Source: Izemoplasma sp964435595 (GTDB lineage: Bacteria; Bacillota_I; Bacilli_A; Izemoplasmatales; Izemoplasmataceae). From it: a stretch of DNA of 57,174 nucleotides. Positions within the stretch are counted from its first letter, which is position 1. Each line of letters opens with the position of its first letter. The position numbers and the translations under genes are program-made. The notes below the pieces were generated by a model. It saw only the letters and a program-made list of their open reading frames with translations. It searched no databases and had not been told where the DNA came from. The DNA is taken from the NCBI GenBank assembly GCA_964435595.1, contig CAYSZV010000014.1, positions 1-57,174 on the forward strand, given 5' to 3'. Positions 44,153 through 51,629 of the stretch are shown here, piece after piece.

Positions 44153-44809
44153 ATGAAACGTTTATTGACTTTATTTCTTATAGCTATAATTACTACTTTA
44201 TTGACAGCTTGTGTAGGTATCCATTATCAAGAAACAGAATACACAATCAATGGGCATCAAGTATACTTATATGATCATAGAACAAGTGAAGTGAGTTGTG
44301 ACCGCATCTCTGCTTTTGGTCTGTTTGTTCGAGATGGAGAATCAGATTATGTAACAGATAAAGATTTTGGTGAATGTAAGAATACTTTATATGTGAAACA
44401 AGATGGAACGTTTTATAATCTTTCTGAGGCACTTGAACTAGATATGTTTACAATCGAACAAGTACTTTCTACAGATTGGAACTTTACTGTATATGAGACA
44501 CATTCTCTGCTATATTATATTGATGTGGAATCATTAATATTCAGTAATTATACAGAGAGCGAAACTTACAATGACATGGAAAATATTGAAAGGGTACTTG
44601 AAATTTCAGAATCGATATATCAACGATTTATTATTGATTATCTCCCACAAAACTTAAGTCCTATAGGGGAGATATCAGTCTTAAAAGATGGGGATATAAT
44701 TGTTGTTCTTGAAGTATATGAACAGGGTATATATGATCCCTTCACCAATGCTTTTCAAGAGAGTTATGCAAGTGAACTATTCGGATTATTTTCATCAATA
44801 ATAAACTAG
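44153..44809 (+). CDS. Putative lipoprotein, unknown function
   Basis: The 218-residue protein has a lipoprotein signal peptide ending LLTAC (Cys20) and a soluble acidic domain with two further cysteines (SCDRIS and GECKN), possibly a disulfide. No family recognised. GAGGTGATTGA lies before the ATG. It is followed by the small-peptide locus, but a separate promoter lies between them and no clear terminator was seen after it. Confidence 0.75.
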   Translation: MKRLLTLFLIAIITTLLTACVGIHYQETEYTINGHQVYLYDHRTSEVSCDRISAFGLFVRDGESDYVTDKDFGECKNTLYVKQDGTFYNLSEALELDMFTIEQVLSTDWNFTVYETHSLLYYIDVESLIFSNYTESETYNDMENIERVLEISESIYQRFIIDYLPQNLSPIGEISVLKDGDIIVVLEVYEQGIYDPFTNAFQESYASELFGLFSSIIN

Positions 44810-44844
44810 ATTGTAATGAATTTATTATGTGTTATTTTGTGATA

Positions 44845-44896
44845 ACAGTTACATTTTAAGGTGATAACACTTACATTTTTAATGAAAACACTTTTA
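44845..44896 (+). promoter_or_regulatory. Three direct repeats, LytTR-type binding-site candidate
   Basis: ACAGTTACA (44845-44853), ACACTTACA (44867-44875) and ACACTTTTA (44888-44896) are direct repeats with 22 and 21 nt start-to-start spacing, about two helical turns. The last ends 12 nt before the -35 box. The core ACAGTTA and this spacing match sites of LytTR response regulators such as AgrA and ComE, which activate peptide-signalling and bacteriocin promoters. No regulator gene is in the window. Confidence 0.5.
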
Positions 44897-44908
44897 TAGT
44901 TTTTTCGC

Positions 44909-44936
44909 TTTACATATGGATTCAATTATCTATAAT
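44909..44936 (+). promoter_or_regulatory. Promoter of the small-peptide pair
   Basis: -35 TTTACA (44909-44914), a 16-nt spacer, -10 TATAAT (44931-44936). A 12-bp perfect palindrome TCTTTTAAAAGA (44943-44954) lies just downstream in the leader. Confidence 0.7.
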
Positions 44937-44991
44937 AGAGGTGTCTTTTAAAAGAGACTAATTTATTGGATAATAGTTGGAGGAAGTTTAA

Positions 44992-45105
44992 ATGATACCA
45001 TTTGATATTCTTACATATACATATGATTTTGAAAACCCTATGTATGCAAGAGAAGGAATCATTAAAAAAATTGTAAGAAAATTCAGAAAACACGCACAAA
45101 GATAG
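44992..45105 (+). CDS. Small cationic peptide A (37 aa)
   Basis: The 37-codon frame begins at an ATG behind TTGGAGGAAG. The peptide starts MIPFDILTYT; its C-terminal 28 residues begin TYDFENPMYAREG and end with a lysine/arginine-rich amphipathic helix (IIKKIVRKFRKHAQR). Over those 28 residues it is identical to peptide B at 18 positions, without gaps, and both stop at the same residue. Codons differ mainly at silent positions (ACA/ACT, TTT/TTC, CCT/CCA), evidence of selection on the protein. No signal peptide or Gly-Gly leader is visible. It could be a leaderless bacteriocin, membrane-active toxin or signalling peptide; this is inference. Confidence 0.75.
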   Translation: MIPFDILTYTYDFENPMYAREGIIKKIVRKFRKHAQR

Positions 45106-45146
45106 AACATTGCAACACTATAAGAGAGAATATTGGAGGAAAAAAT

Positions 45147-45344
45147 ATGATACAATACGGTATTAATACTTTTGCTCACAATGTCGACAATCAAGGTTCA
45201 AACAACAATACTAGTACAACAAAATACTTAGAAAGTAGCACATTATTAATGGCTACGACTTATGATTTCGAAAACCCATTGTATGCAAAAGAAGGACTAA
45301 TTTCTAAATTAGTAAAAAAAGTTAAGAAATTTGCAAACAGATAA
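45147..45344 (+). CDS. Small cationic peptide B (65 aa), paralogue of A
   Basis: The 65-residue peptide is preceded by TTGGAGGAAAAAAT and lies 41 nt after peptide A. A polar asparagine/threonine-rich N-terminal half (NVDNQGSNNNTSTTKYLES) precedes the shared block TYDFENPLYAKEG and a cationic helix (LISKLVKKVKKFANR). Compared with A it carries about 28 extra N-terminal residues, so the shared C-terminus is probably the functional part and the front may be a leader. Ends before a strong terminator, forming a two-gene operon with A. No database family recognised. Confidence 0.78.
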   Translation: MIQYGINTFAHNVDNQGSNNNTSTTKYLESSTLLMATTYDFENPLYAKEGLISKLVKKVKKFANR

Positions 45345-45355
45345 ATATATAAAAG

Positions 45356-45388
45356 AAAGAGAATACGATTGTCGTATTCTCTTTTTTT
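45356..45388. terminator. Bidirectional terminator after the peptide pair
   Basis: AAAGAGAATACGA pairs with TCGTATTCTCTTT over TTG, with T-rich flank; also ends the convergent M42 peptidase gene. Confidence 0.92.
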
Positions 45389-46409
45389 ACATTACGTAAT
45401 TTATTAATAATTTAATCGTAGCTTCGATTCCATCAATATGTGTTCTTTCCATACCATGTGAAGCATGAACTCCAGGACCACATAAAGCTCCTCTAATATC
45501 ATTTCCACCCCTTAATGAAGCGGAAACGTCTGAACCATAATATGGGTAAATATCTACAGCGTGATTGAGTTTTTCTTTCTTCGCTATTTCTACTAATCTA
45601 TTTGTTAAGTTATAATCATATGGACCAGATGAATCTTTTGCACAAATTGATACATCGTATTCTGTACAAGTTAAGTCATCACCAATACACCCCATATCGA
45701 CAGCAATCATTTCATCCATTTCAGGAATATATGATGCACCATGTCCTACCTCTTCATAGGTAGAGATGATGAACTTGAGAGTGTATTTTGGAGTGATTTT
45801 ATTTTCTTTGAGATATTTAATCATACCAAATATACTTGCAACATTGATTTTATCATCTAAGAATCTTGATTTAACAAATCCAGATTCAGTAATAACAGTT
45901 TTTGTATCAATAAATATAAAGTTACCAACTTCAATACCTAAATTTTGTGTATCTTCCTTAGATTTTACAACTTCATCGACACGGATATACATTGTTTCTG
46001 GGTTACGAGCTTTTGTGCCAGCATCTTTGTATACATGGACTGCTGGTGAAGTTGATAGGAATGTTCCTGTATATGATTTACCTTCTCTTGTTTTTACAGT
46101 ACAATATTCCCCATCTAGTGTTGGCCAGATAGGGCCTCCAATTGATGTGAATTTCAAAGATCCATCACTACTAATACTGCGAACCATTGCTCCCAATGTA
46201 TCAACATGAACACTCAGTCCTACTGTATAGTCAGAAGATCCTTTATAGGTAATGATTAAGTTGCCTTTTCTTGTTTTTTCTACGTCTAGACCATATTTGA
46301 TTGCTTCTTTTTCGATTCTAGGGACAATCTCTACAGAGTATCCACTTGGACTTGGAATCTTTAAGATTTCTTTGGCTAATTCCAAGATATAATTTCTGTC
46401 TAATTTCAT
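45387..46409 (-). CDS. M42-family metallo-aminopeptidase
   Basis: The 340-residue dinuclear zinc peptidase of the PepA/FrvX/YsdC group has VGLSVHVDTLGAMV (first metal His and Asp), FLDDKINVASI (bridging Asp), STYEEVGHGAS (catalytic Glu pair), MIAVDMGCIG (metal Asp) and HASHGMERTH (last metal His). It trims peptides in the cytosol and typically forms a dodecamer. ATG 46409 follows GAGGTGAAA; the longer upstream frame runs through the divergent promoter and nadD and is not used. Confidence 0.9.
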   Translation of the reverse strand: MKLDRNYILELAKEILKIPSPSGYSVEIVPRIEKEAIKYGLDVEKTRKGNLIITYKGSSDYTVGLSVHVDTLGAMVRSISSDGSLKFTSIGGPIWPTLDGEYCTVKTREGKSYTGTFLSTSPAVHVYKDAGTKARNPETMYIRVDEVVKSKEDTQNLGIEVGNFIFIDTKTVITESGFVKSRFLDDKINVASIFGMIKYLKENKITPKYTLKFIISTYEEVGHGASYIPEMDEMIAVDMGCIGDDLTCTEYDVSICAKDSSGPYDYNLTNRLVEIAKKEKLNHAVDIYPYYGSDVSASLRGGNDIRGALCGPGVHASHGMERTHIDGIEATIKLLINYVM

Positions 46410-46425
46410 AATTTCACCTCGAGTT

Positions 46426-46463
46426 ATTATAACACATATATTTTTAAAAATATATGATATAAT
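46426..46463. promoter_or_regulatory. Symmetric divergent promoters around a 22-bp perfect palindrome
   Basis: CATATATTTTT (46435-46445) is followed directly by its exact reverse complement (46446-46456). On each side lies an extended -10 box, TG-n-TATAAT: plus strand TATAAT 46458-46463, minus strand TATAAT 46431-46426. The palindrome covers both -35 regions, so a bound dimer would control the M42 peptidase and nadD together. Confidence 0.6.
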
Positions 46464-46482
46464 GAGAGAAAGAGGTGATGTT

Positions 46483-47073
46483 ATGAAAGTTATCTTTGGA
46501 GGAGCTTTTAACCCTGTAACGACTGCGCACATAAAGGTATGTGAATATGTCTTGAATAAAGTAAACGCTGAGGAATTCATTTTTTTACCTGTAAGTAGTG
46601 CCTATACAAAAAGTGATTTGGCTAGTAATTTTCATAGATTGAATATGCTTGAACTAGCAATAGAAAACAAAGAAAAAGTTAGGGTATCACAATTAGAGAT
46701 GAATGACAGTGATTTTTTGGGTACTTATCAGAGTCTCATCCGTTTTTCAGATAGCGAACAAGTTGATATTGGATTTGTGATTGGAGCAGACAATTTGATG
46801 GGAATGCATTTATGGATTAACATTGAGGGGATTCTGAGTGAATTCAAGATCATTGTGTTATCAAGATATGGGATAGACATCAATACAATTATTGAATCAA
46901 ATCCTATATTGAAAAAGCATAAGAACTCATTTATAATATGTGATGATTTTAATATTGATATGAGTTCAACGCATTTTAGGGAGAATTTAAATCCAGATTT
47001 TGTTCCAAAAAAAGTCTATCAATACATTATAGAGAATGAATTATATCAGGTAGATGATGATGACAGAATATAA
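46483..47073 (+). CDS. nadD: Nicotinate-nucleotide adenylyltransferase
   Basis: The 196-residue enzyme adenylates nicotinate mononucleotide in NAD synthesis. The nucleotidyltransferase motif GGAFNPVTTAHI (usual form GSFDPxHxGH), FVIGADNLMGMHLW and the C-terminal MSSTHFREN motif are visible. AGAGGTGATG places the start at ATG 46483. It is the first gene of an operon with nadE. Confidence 0.9.
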   Translation: MKVIFGGAFNPVTTAHIKVCEYVLNKVNAEEFIFLPVSSAYTKSDLASNFHRLNMLELAIENKEKVRVSQLEMNDSDFLGTYQSLIRFSDSEQVDIGFVIGADNLMGMHLWINIEGILSEFKIIVLSRYGIDINTIIESNPILKKHKNSFIICDDFNIDMSSTHFRENLNPDFVPKKVYQYIIENELYQVDDDDRI

Positions 47074-47482
47074 AGTAGGATATTTGTCGTTTTTCAATCA
47101 TCTCCCTGTTTTAGTGTTAGAAGGACTTTTACTATATGCTGCTTCCTTTATTGGTTTCAATGATTGGATATGGATTATGATTACAGGCGTTATATTAGGA
47201 ATTACAATTATTGCGATATCGATTAATCTGAATAAGATATACGGGATAAGCAAACATGTGTTAAGTGTTCGAATTGGACAAAAAAAAGCTGAATACTTAT
47301 TGTCAAATATTAAGACAATCCGTAACAGAAAATGGAATATTGAAATTGGATTTCGCGATAGTGGAAAAGTGAAAACAATATACCTTGGTTGGTATATTAG
47401 AAAATATAAAAAAATGAGAACTCAATTATTTGAATATATCGAGCAATTAGATAACTTTGATCGTATTATATTCATTAAATAG
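47060..47482 (+). CDS. Two-helix membrane protein, unknown function
   Basis: The roughly 140-residue protein (three consecutive ATGs at 47054-47062; the last is best spaced from AGG) overlaps the end of nadD. Two membrane helices (LPVLVLEGLLLYAASFIGF; IWIMITGVILGITIIAISI) are followed by a strand-rich domain of about 75 residues with the bPH/YcxB-like pattern LSVRIGQKKAEYLLSNIKTI. Located between nadD and nadE and co-translated with both; no function recognised. Confidence 0.72.
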   Translation: MTEYKVGYLSFFNHLPVLVLEGLLLYAASFIGFNDWIWIMITGVILGITIIAISINLNKIYGISKHVLSVRIGQKKAEYLLSNIKTIRNRKWNIEIGFRDSGKVKTIYLGWYIRKYKKMRTQLFEYIEQLDNFDRIIFIK

Positions 47483-47494
47483 GTGGTGAAAAGA

Positions 47495-49360
47495 GTGTAC
47501 GGAAAAGGATTTATTAAAGTAGCGAGTGTGACACCGGTCTTAAAGGTTGGTAATCCACTTTTTAATGTCAAAGAAATGGTAGAACTCTTGAAAAAAGTAA
47601 AAAGCAGTATAACTGTCTTCCCAGAACTGGGTGTAACAGCATATACATGCAATGATTTATTCTTTCAAGAAAGCCTCTTACAAGATACAAAAAAGGCGAT
47701 TCAATTTTTGTTAGACAACAATCAAGCAAAAGGAATCGTTGTATTTGGTGCACCCCTTGAAGTCAGTGGTGTTCTTTATAATTGTGCATTTATTATTAGT
47801 GGAAAAGAAATCTTAGGAATTGTTCCAAAATATTATTTGCCAAATACTGGTGAATTTTATGAAAAACGTTGGTTCCAAAGTGGGTTTGATATTGTCAATG
47901 AAGTAAGATCGATTGAATACCTAGGAAATGATATTCCATTTGGAAATCTTGTATTTGAATCAACAGATCAAGAAGTGACATTTGGAGTAGAAATTTGTGA
48001 AGATATGTGGGCACCAATCAGCCCTGGTAATATTTTAGCAATCAATGGTGCCAAAATGATTCTTAACTTAAGTGCTTCAAATGAAGTCTTAGGGAAAAGA
48101 GAAATGAGAAGAAGAGCAATTCTAGAACATAGTAGAAGAAATGCAGGTGCATATGTTTACTGTAGTGCAGGAGTTAGTGAATCTACAAGTGAAACAGTCT
48201 TTAGTGGACACAATGTAATTTGTCAAAATAGTGCTATGATTATTGAAACGGAAAACTTTAGTCAAGCAAGTGAAATCATTTATGGAGATATTGATTTATC
48301 AAAAATTGATTTCTCTAGAAGAACAAATGCTTCTTACAGAGATACCCTTCATAAGTTTGATTATGAAGTACAACACATAGCAATTTCATTACAAGAAGAG
48401 GATGGATTCGAATTTGAAAAAAAGTTTGATCGCACGCCGTTTGTACCAAAATGTAATATCTTACATGACTTTGAAAAAATAGCTGCATTACAAGAAAATG
48501 CACTATTAAAAAGAATCAAGCATGTGCGTGCGAAATCATTAATAGTAGGAGTAAGTGGAGGATTGGATTCTACACTTGCATTATTAATCGCTGTCCGTGT
48601 ATATGATAATCTAGGATTGTCACGTAAGGAAATTATAGGAGTAACAATGCCTGGTCTTCATACCAGCAAAAGAACAAAGAAAAATGCCTTAGATATGATG
48701 AACAATTTAGGTGTAACAGTCTTGGATATTGACATCAACAATCATGTGAGAGAACACTTTTTATTGATTGGACATGATGGAGTAACACAAGATATCACTT
48801 ATGAAAACACACAAGCTAGAGCAAGAACAATGATTTTGATGAATCTAGCAAACAAACACCATGGACTCGTATTGGGTACGGGTGATTTGAGTGAATTAGT
48901 ACTTGGCTGGTGTACCTATAATGGGGACCAAATGAGCATGTATGGAATCAATGCCGGTATTCCAAAAACGTTGGTTTCATTTATGATTCAAAATTATGCA
49001 GATCATAAATTTAGTGAAGATGTGAGAGAGACACTATATAGTATCTTATCAACACCAATCACTCCAGAACTTGCTTCAAACCAAAAAACAGAAGATACAA
49101 TTGGTAAATATGAAATAAATGACTTCATTATACATCGTGTCTTACGTTATGGAGACAATAAAGAGCGTATTGTTTGGCTATTGCCAATCGTATTTGATAT
49201 AACAGAGAAAGATGCATTTGAATATGCAGCAAACTTCTTTAGAAGATTTTATTCACAACAATTTAAAAGACAAGCTTTACCTGATGGACCAAAAATATTG
49301 GATATCAGTGTAAGTCCACGTGGTGATTTAAGATTGCCAAGTGATATTGATTTGAGTTAG
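47495..49360 (+). CDS. nadE: Glutamine-dependent NAD+ synthetase
   Basis: The 621-residue two-domain enzyme has an N-terminal nitrilase-type glutaminase with Glu in TVFPELGVTAYTCNDLF, Lys in VPKYYLPNTGEFYEKRWF and nucleophile Cys in GVEICEDMWAP. The C-terminal ATP-pyrophosphatase domain has VGVSGGLDSTLALL. It amidates nicotinate adenine dinucleotide using ammonia channelled from glutamine. AGGTGGTG (47481-47488) points to GTG 47495 as start, rather than GTG 47483 or 47486 within that site. Follows nadD and a small membrane-protein gene. Confidence 0.93.
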   Translation: MYGKGFIKVASVTPVLKVGNPLFNVKEMVELLKKVKSSITVFPELGVTAYTCNDLFFQESLLQDTKKAIQFLLDNNQAKGIVVFGAPLEVSGVLYNCAFIISGKEILGIVPKYYLPNTGEFYEKRWFQSGFDIVNEVRSIEYLGNDIPFGNLVFESTDQEVTFGVEICEDMWAPISPGNILAINGAKMILNLSASNEVLGKREMRRRAILEHSRRNAGAYVYCSAGVSESTSETVFSGHNVICQNSAMIIETENFSQASEIIYGDIDLSKIDFSRRTNASYRDTLHKFDYEVQHIAISLQEEDGFEFEKKFDRTPFVPKCNILHDFEKIAALQENALLKRIKHVRAKSLIVGVSGGLDSTLALLIAVRVYDNLGLSRKEIIGVTMPGLHTSKRTKKNALDMMNNLGVTVLDIDINNHVREHFLLIGHDGVTQDITYENTQARARTMILMNLANKHHGLVLGTGDLSELVLGWCTYNGDQMSMYGINAGIPKTLVSFMIQNYADHKFSEDVRETLYSILSTPITPELASNQKTEDTIGKYEINDFIIHRVLRYGDNKERIVWLLPIVFDITEKDAFEYAANFFRRFYSQQFKRQALPDGPKILDISVSPRGDLRLPSDIDLS

Positions 49361-49369
49361 GAGTACCAT

Positions 49370-50500
49370 ATGAAAACAGTCGTAGTAGGACTAAGTGGAG
49401 GAGTAGACAGTAGTGTAGCTTGTGCCTTATTAAAAGAGCAAGGTTACAATGTGATCGGTCTATTCATGCGAAATTGGGATAGTACAACAAATAATGATGT
49501 TTTGGGAAACCCGGAAAAAGACAATGAAATATGTACCCAAGAACAAGACTTTCAAGATGCCCAAAAAGTAGCGGATAAATTAAATATCCCGCTTTATCGT
49601 GTCGACTTCATTAAAGAATACTGGGACAACGTCTTTACCTATTTCTTAGATGAATATGCAAAAGGTCGTACACCAAACCCTGATATTTTATGTAATAAAT
49701 ATATTAAATTTGATGCCTTTATTGAACATGCGAAACAGTTTAACCCTGATTTTATAGCGATGGGACATTATGCACGAGTAACCCACAAAAATGGACAACA
49801 TCGAATGCTTCGCGGGGTAGATGACAATAAAGACCAAACCTATTTCTTAAGTCAACTAACAGAAGAGCAATTATCAACGATTTTGTTCCCTGTTGGTGAA
49901 CTGAATAAACAAGAAGTAAGAGATATTGCTCATAAATACGACTTAGCTACTAAAGATAAAAAGGATTCAACTGGAATATGTTTTATTGGAGAACGTGATT
50001 TTAACAAATTTTTAAGCAATTACCTTCCTTCTACACCGGGAAATATGGTGACCGCAGATGGTGAAATTATTGCCACTCATAGTGGACTCATGTACTACAC
50101 CATTGGCCAAAGAAAAGGTCTTGGTATTGGTGGCAGCAATAGGTTTGGAAATGAACCGTGGTTTGTGATTGGAAAAGATTTAGAGAAAAATGAATTGATT
50201 GTTGGACAGGGATTCCATCATCCAACTCTATACAGCAACAAATGTATTGTAGATGAAGTGAACTTGATTGGAATGGCTCGGTTTGAAGGACCGCTTACTT
50301 GTACAGCGAAATTCAGATATAGACAAGAAGATAACGATGTAACAATCGAATTTATTGGAGAAGAATTAGTAGTAACATATCCACAAACTGTAAGAGCTGT
50401 TACCCCAGGACAAGCTGCGGTATTCTATCAAGGTGATACATGTATTGGTGGAGGGTTTATCAAAGAAGTGTATAAAAACGACATTCGTTGTAAATATTAG
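49370..50500 (+). CDS. mnmA: tRNA-specific 2-thiouridylase MnmA
   Basis: The 376-residue enzyme thiolates U34 of tRNA-Lys, -Glu and -Gln. PP-loop GLSGGVDSSVA, then GLFMRNWD, TPNPDILCNKYIKF (first catalytic Cys), GHYARV, KDQTYFLSQL and DSTGICFIGERDF (second Cys) are canonical. Length is normal. GGAG lies 9 nt before the ATG, 9 nt after nadE, so it is in the same operon. No cysteine desulfurase gene is adjacent. Confidence 0.96.
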   Translation: MKTVVVGLSGGVDSSVACALLKEQGYNVIGLFMRNWDSTTNNDVLGNPEKDNEICTQEQDFQDAQKVADKLNIPLYRVDFIKEYWDNVFTYFLDEYAKGRTPNPDILCNKYIKFDAFIEHAKQFNPDFIAMGHYARVTHKNGQHRMLRGVDDNKDQTYFLSQLTEEQLSTILFPVGELNKQEVRDIAHKYDLATKDKKDSTGICFIGERDFNKFLSNYLPSTPGNMVTADGEIIATHSGLMYYTIGQRKGLGIGGSNRFGNEPWFVIGKDLEKNELIVGQGFHHPTLYSNKCIVDEVNLIGMARFEGPLTCTAKFRYRQEDNDVTIEFIGEELVVTYPQTVRAVTPGQAAVFYQGDTCIGGGFIKEVYKNDIRCKY

Positions 50501-50510
50501 GAGGAATAAT

Positions 50511-50939
50511 ATGAAAGCAGTAATGACACTAGAAAAAAATGATGCAAAAGTAGTAATTGATTTATTTGAAAAAGATGCTCCAGGAACAGTGAAAAACTTC
50601 ACCGATTTAATCAATAAAGGATTCTATAATGGACTAACATTCCATCGTGTTATACCAGGATTTGTAGCACAAGGTGGATGTCCTTTAGGGACAGGAACTG
50701 GGGGACCAGGTTACCAAATTAAATGTGAAACAGAAGGAAATCCAAATATCCATCAAGTAGGTGCTTTGTCAATGGCACATGCTGGTAAGAACACTGGAGG
50801 ATCTCAATTCTTTATTTGTTATGACAGTTTCCCACATTTAGATGGCGTACACACAGTATTTGGACAAGTTATTGAAGGAATGAATGATGTCTTGAATATC
50901 AAGCAAGGCGATCGTATTTCAAAAATAGAAGTACAATAA
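50511..50939 (+). CDS. Cyclophilin-type peptidyl-prolyl cis-trans isomerase
   Basis: The 142-residue cytoplasmic rotamase has APGTVKNFTDLINKGFYNGL, catalytic Arg in TFHRVIPGFVAQGG, GTGTGGPGYQIKCE, GGSQFFICY and LDGVHTVFGQV. The ATG follows AGGAGG, 10 nt after mnmA; the longer frame begins inside mnmA. Folding helper. Followed by a hairpin that includes the next gene's ribosome-binding site. Confidence 0.95.
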   Translation: MKAVMTLEKNDAKVVIDLFEKDAPGTVKNFTDLINKGFYNGLTFHRVIPGFVAQGGCPLGTGTGGPGYQIKCETEGNPNIHQVGALSMAHAGKNTGGSQFFICYDSFPHLDGVHTVFGQVIEGMNDVLNIKQGDRISKIEVQ

Positions 50940-50956
50940 AAAGAAAAACAAGATAG

Positions 50957-50990
50957 ACATCTCTACTATAATAGTGGAGGTGTTTTTATT
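50957..50990 (+). promoter_or_regulatory. Terminator-like hairpin that contains the ribosome-binding site of the next gene
   Basis: ACATCTCTACT (50957-50967) pairs with AGTGGAGGTGT (50973-50983; 11 pairs, two G-T) over ATAAT, followed by TTTTATT and ATG 50991. The 3' arm holds GGAGGTG, the Shine-Dalgarno of the secreted-protein gene. The element may terminate, or hide the start site when read through. Confidence 0.7.
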
Positions 50991-51629
50991 ATGAAAAAAT
51001 TAGTTGTAGTTAGTTTGATGTTTTTATTATGTAGTGTAATGTTTAAAAGTGTATCTGGATCAGACTATGAAAGTTACCAGGAAATTACATTCGAGCACAA
51101 AGGTGCTACATTATTGAGTGAGTATGGAAACAACGATTTTAAGAAGTACTATGCCAAGATGAAAGGCAAACGATTTTGGGGTTGGAGAACATTTACAGTC
51201 TATAAGGATGAAGAGTTATCATTTATTGATGATACTTTGTATGTAATTGTCAATGAAGGTACAACAGCAATTGATGAAACAATCAAATTATCAAGAAATT
51301 ATAGTCTTAAGAAACAATATACGGTATCTGGAAGTTTGGGAATCAAAGCCAATGGGACAGAAAAAGGTTTCAAATTGGGACTAGAAGAAGAAATTGATTC
51401 AACCATAAGTACCACTGTATCGGGCTCAGTCGAGGAAAGTTATTCTATGAGGATAGAAGTAGACCCTGGTACGAAAGTATCAATTCAAATCAAAGGGGAA
51501 GGTAAAATTACAAATGGAGTAGCCAAATATTATCGGTTTTGGAAAAATGTAAAAAAAGGTGGCTTTGAGATTTTTTGGATTACCACTGAATATTACTCGA
51601 TAGAAAAGGTGAAAATCGATGAAAATTAA
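50991..51629 (+). CDS. Secreted strand-rich protein, unknown function
   Basis: The 212-residue protein has a signal peptide (MKKLVVVSLMFLLCSVMF, cleavage likely after VSGS) and a mature domain alternating charged and strand-forming residues. Its middle (SGSLGIKANGTEKGFKLGLE followed by TTVSGSVEESYSMRIEVDPG) suggests amphipathic beta strands, and it ends with ITNGVAKYYRFWKNVKKGG and WITTEYYSIEKV. I believe similar sequences occur among Bacillota hypothetical secreted proteins, but cannot name a family. First gene of a four-gene overlapping cluster with an ABC transporter. Confidence 0.75.
   Translation: MKKLVVVSLMFLLCSVMFKSVSGSDYESYQEITFEHKGATLLSEYGNNDFKKYYAKMKGKRFWGWRTFTVYKDEELSFIDDTLYVIVNEGTTAIDETIKLSRNYSLKKQYTVSGSLGIKANGTEKGFKLGLEEEIDSTISTTVSGSVEESYSMRIEVDPGTKVSIQIKGEGKITNGVAKYYRFWKNVKKGGFEIFWITTEYYSIEKVKIDEN

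Noticed and set aside
45766..46209. 147-codon plus-strand frame opposite the M42 peptidase gene
   Set aside because: It is antisense to a well-supported enzyme, has no ribosome-binding site and no recognisable protein features.
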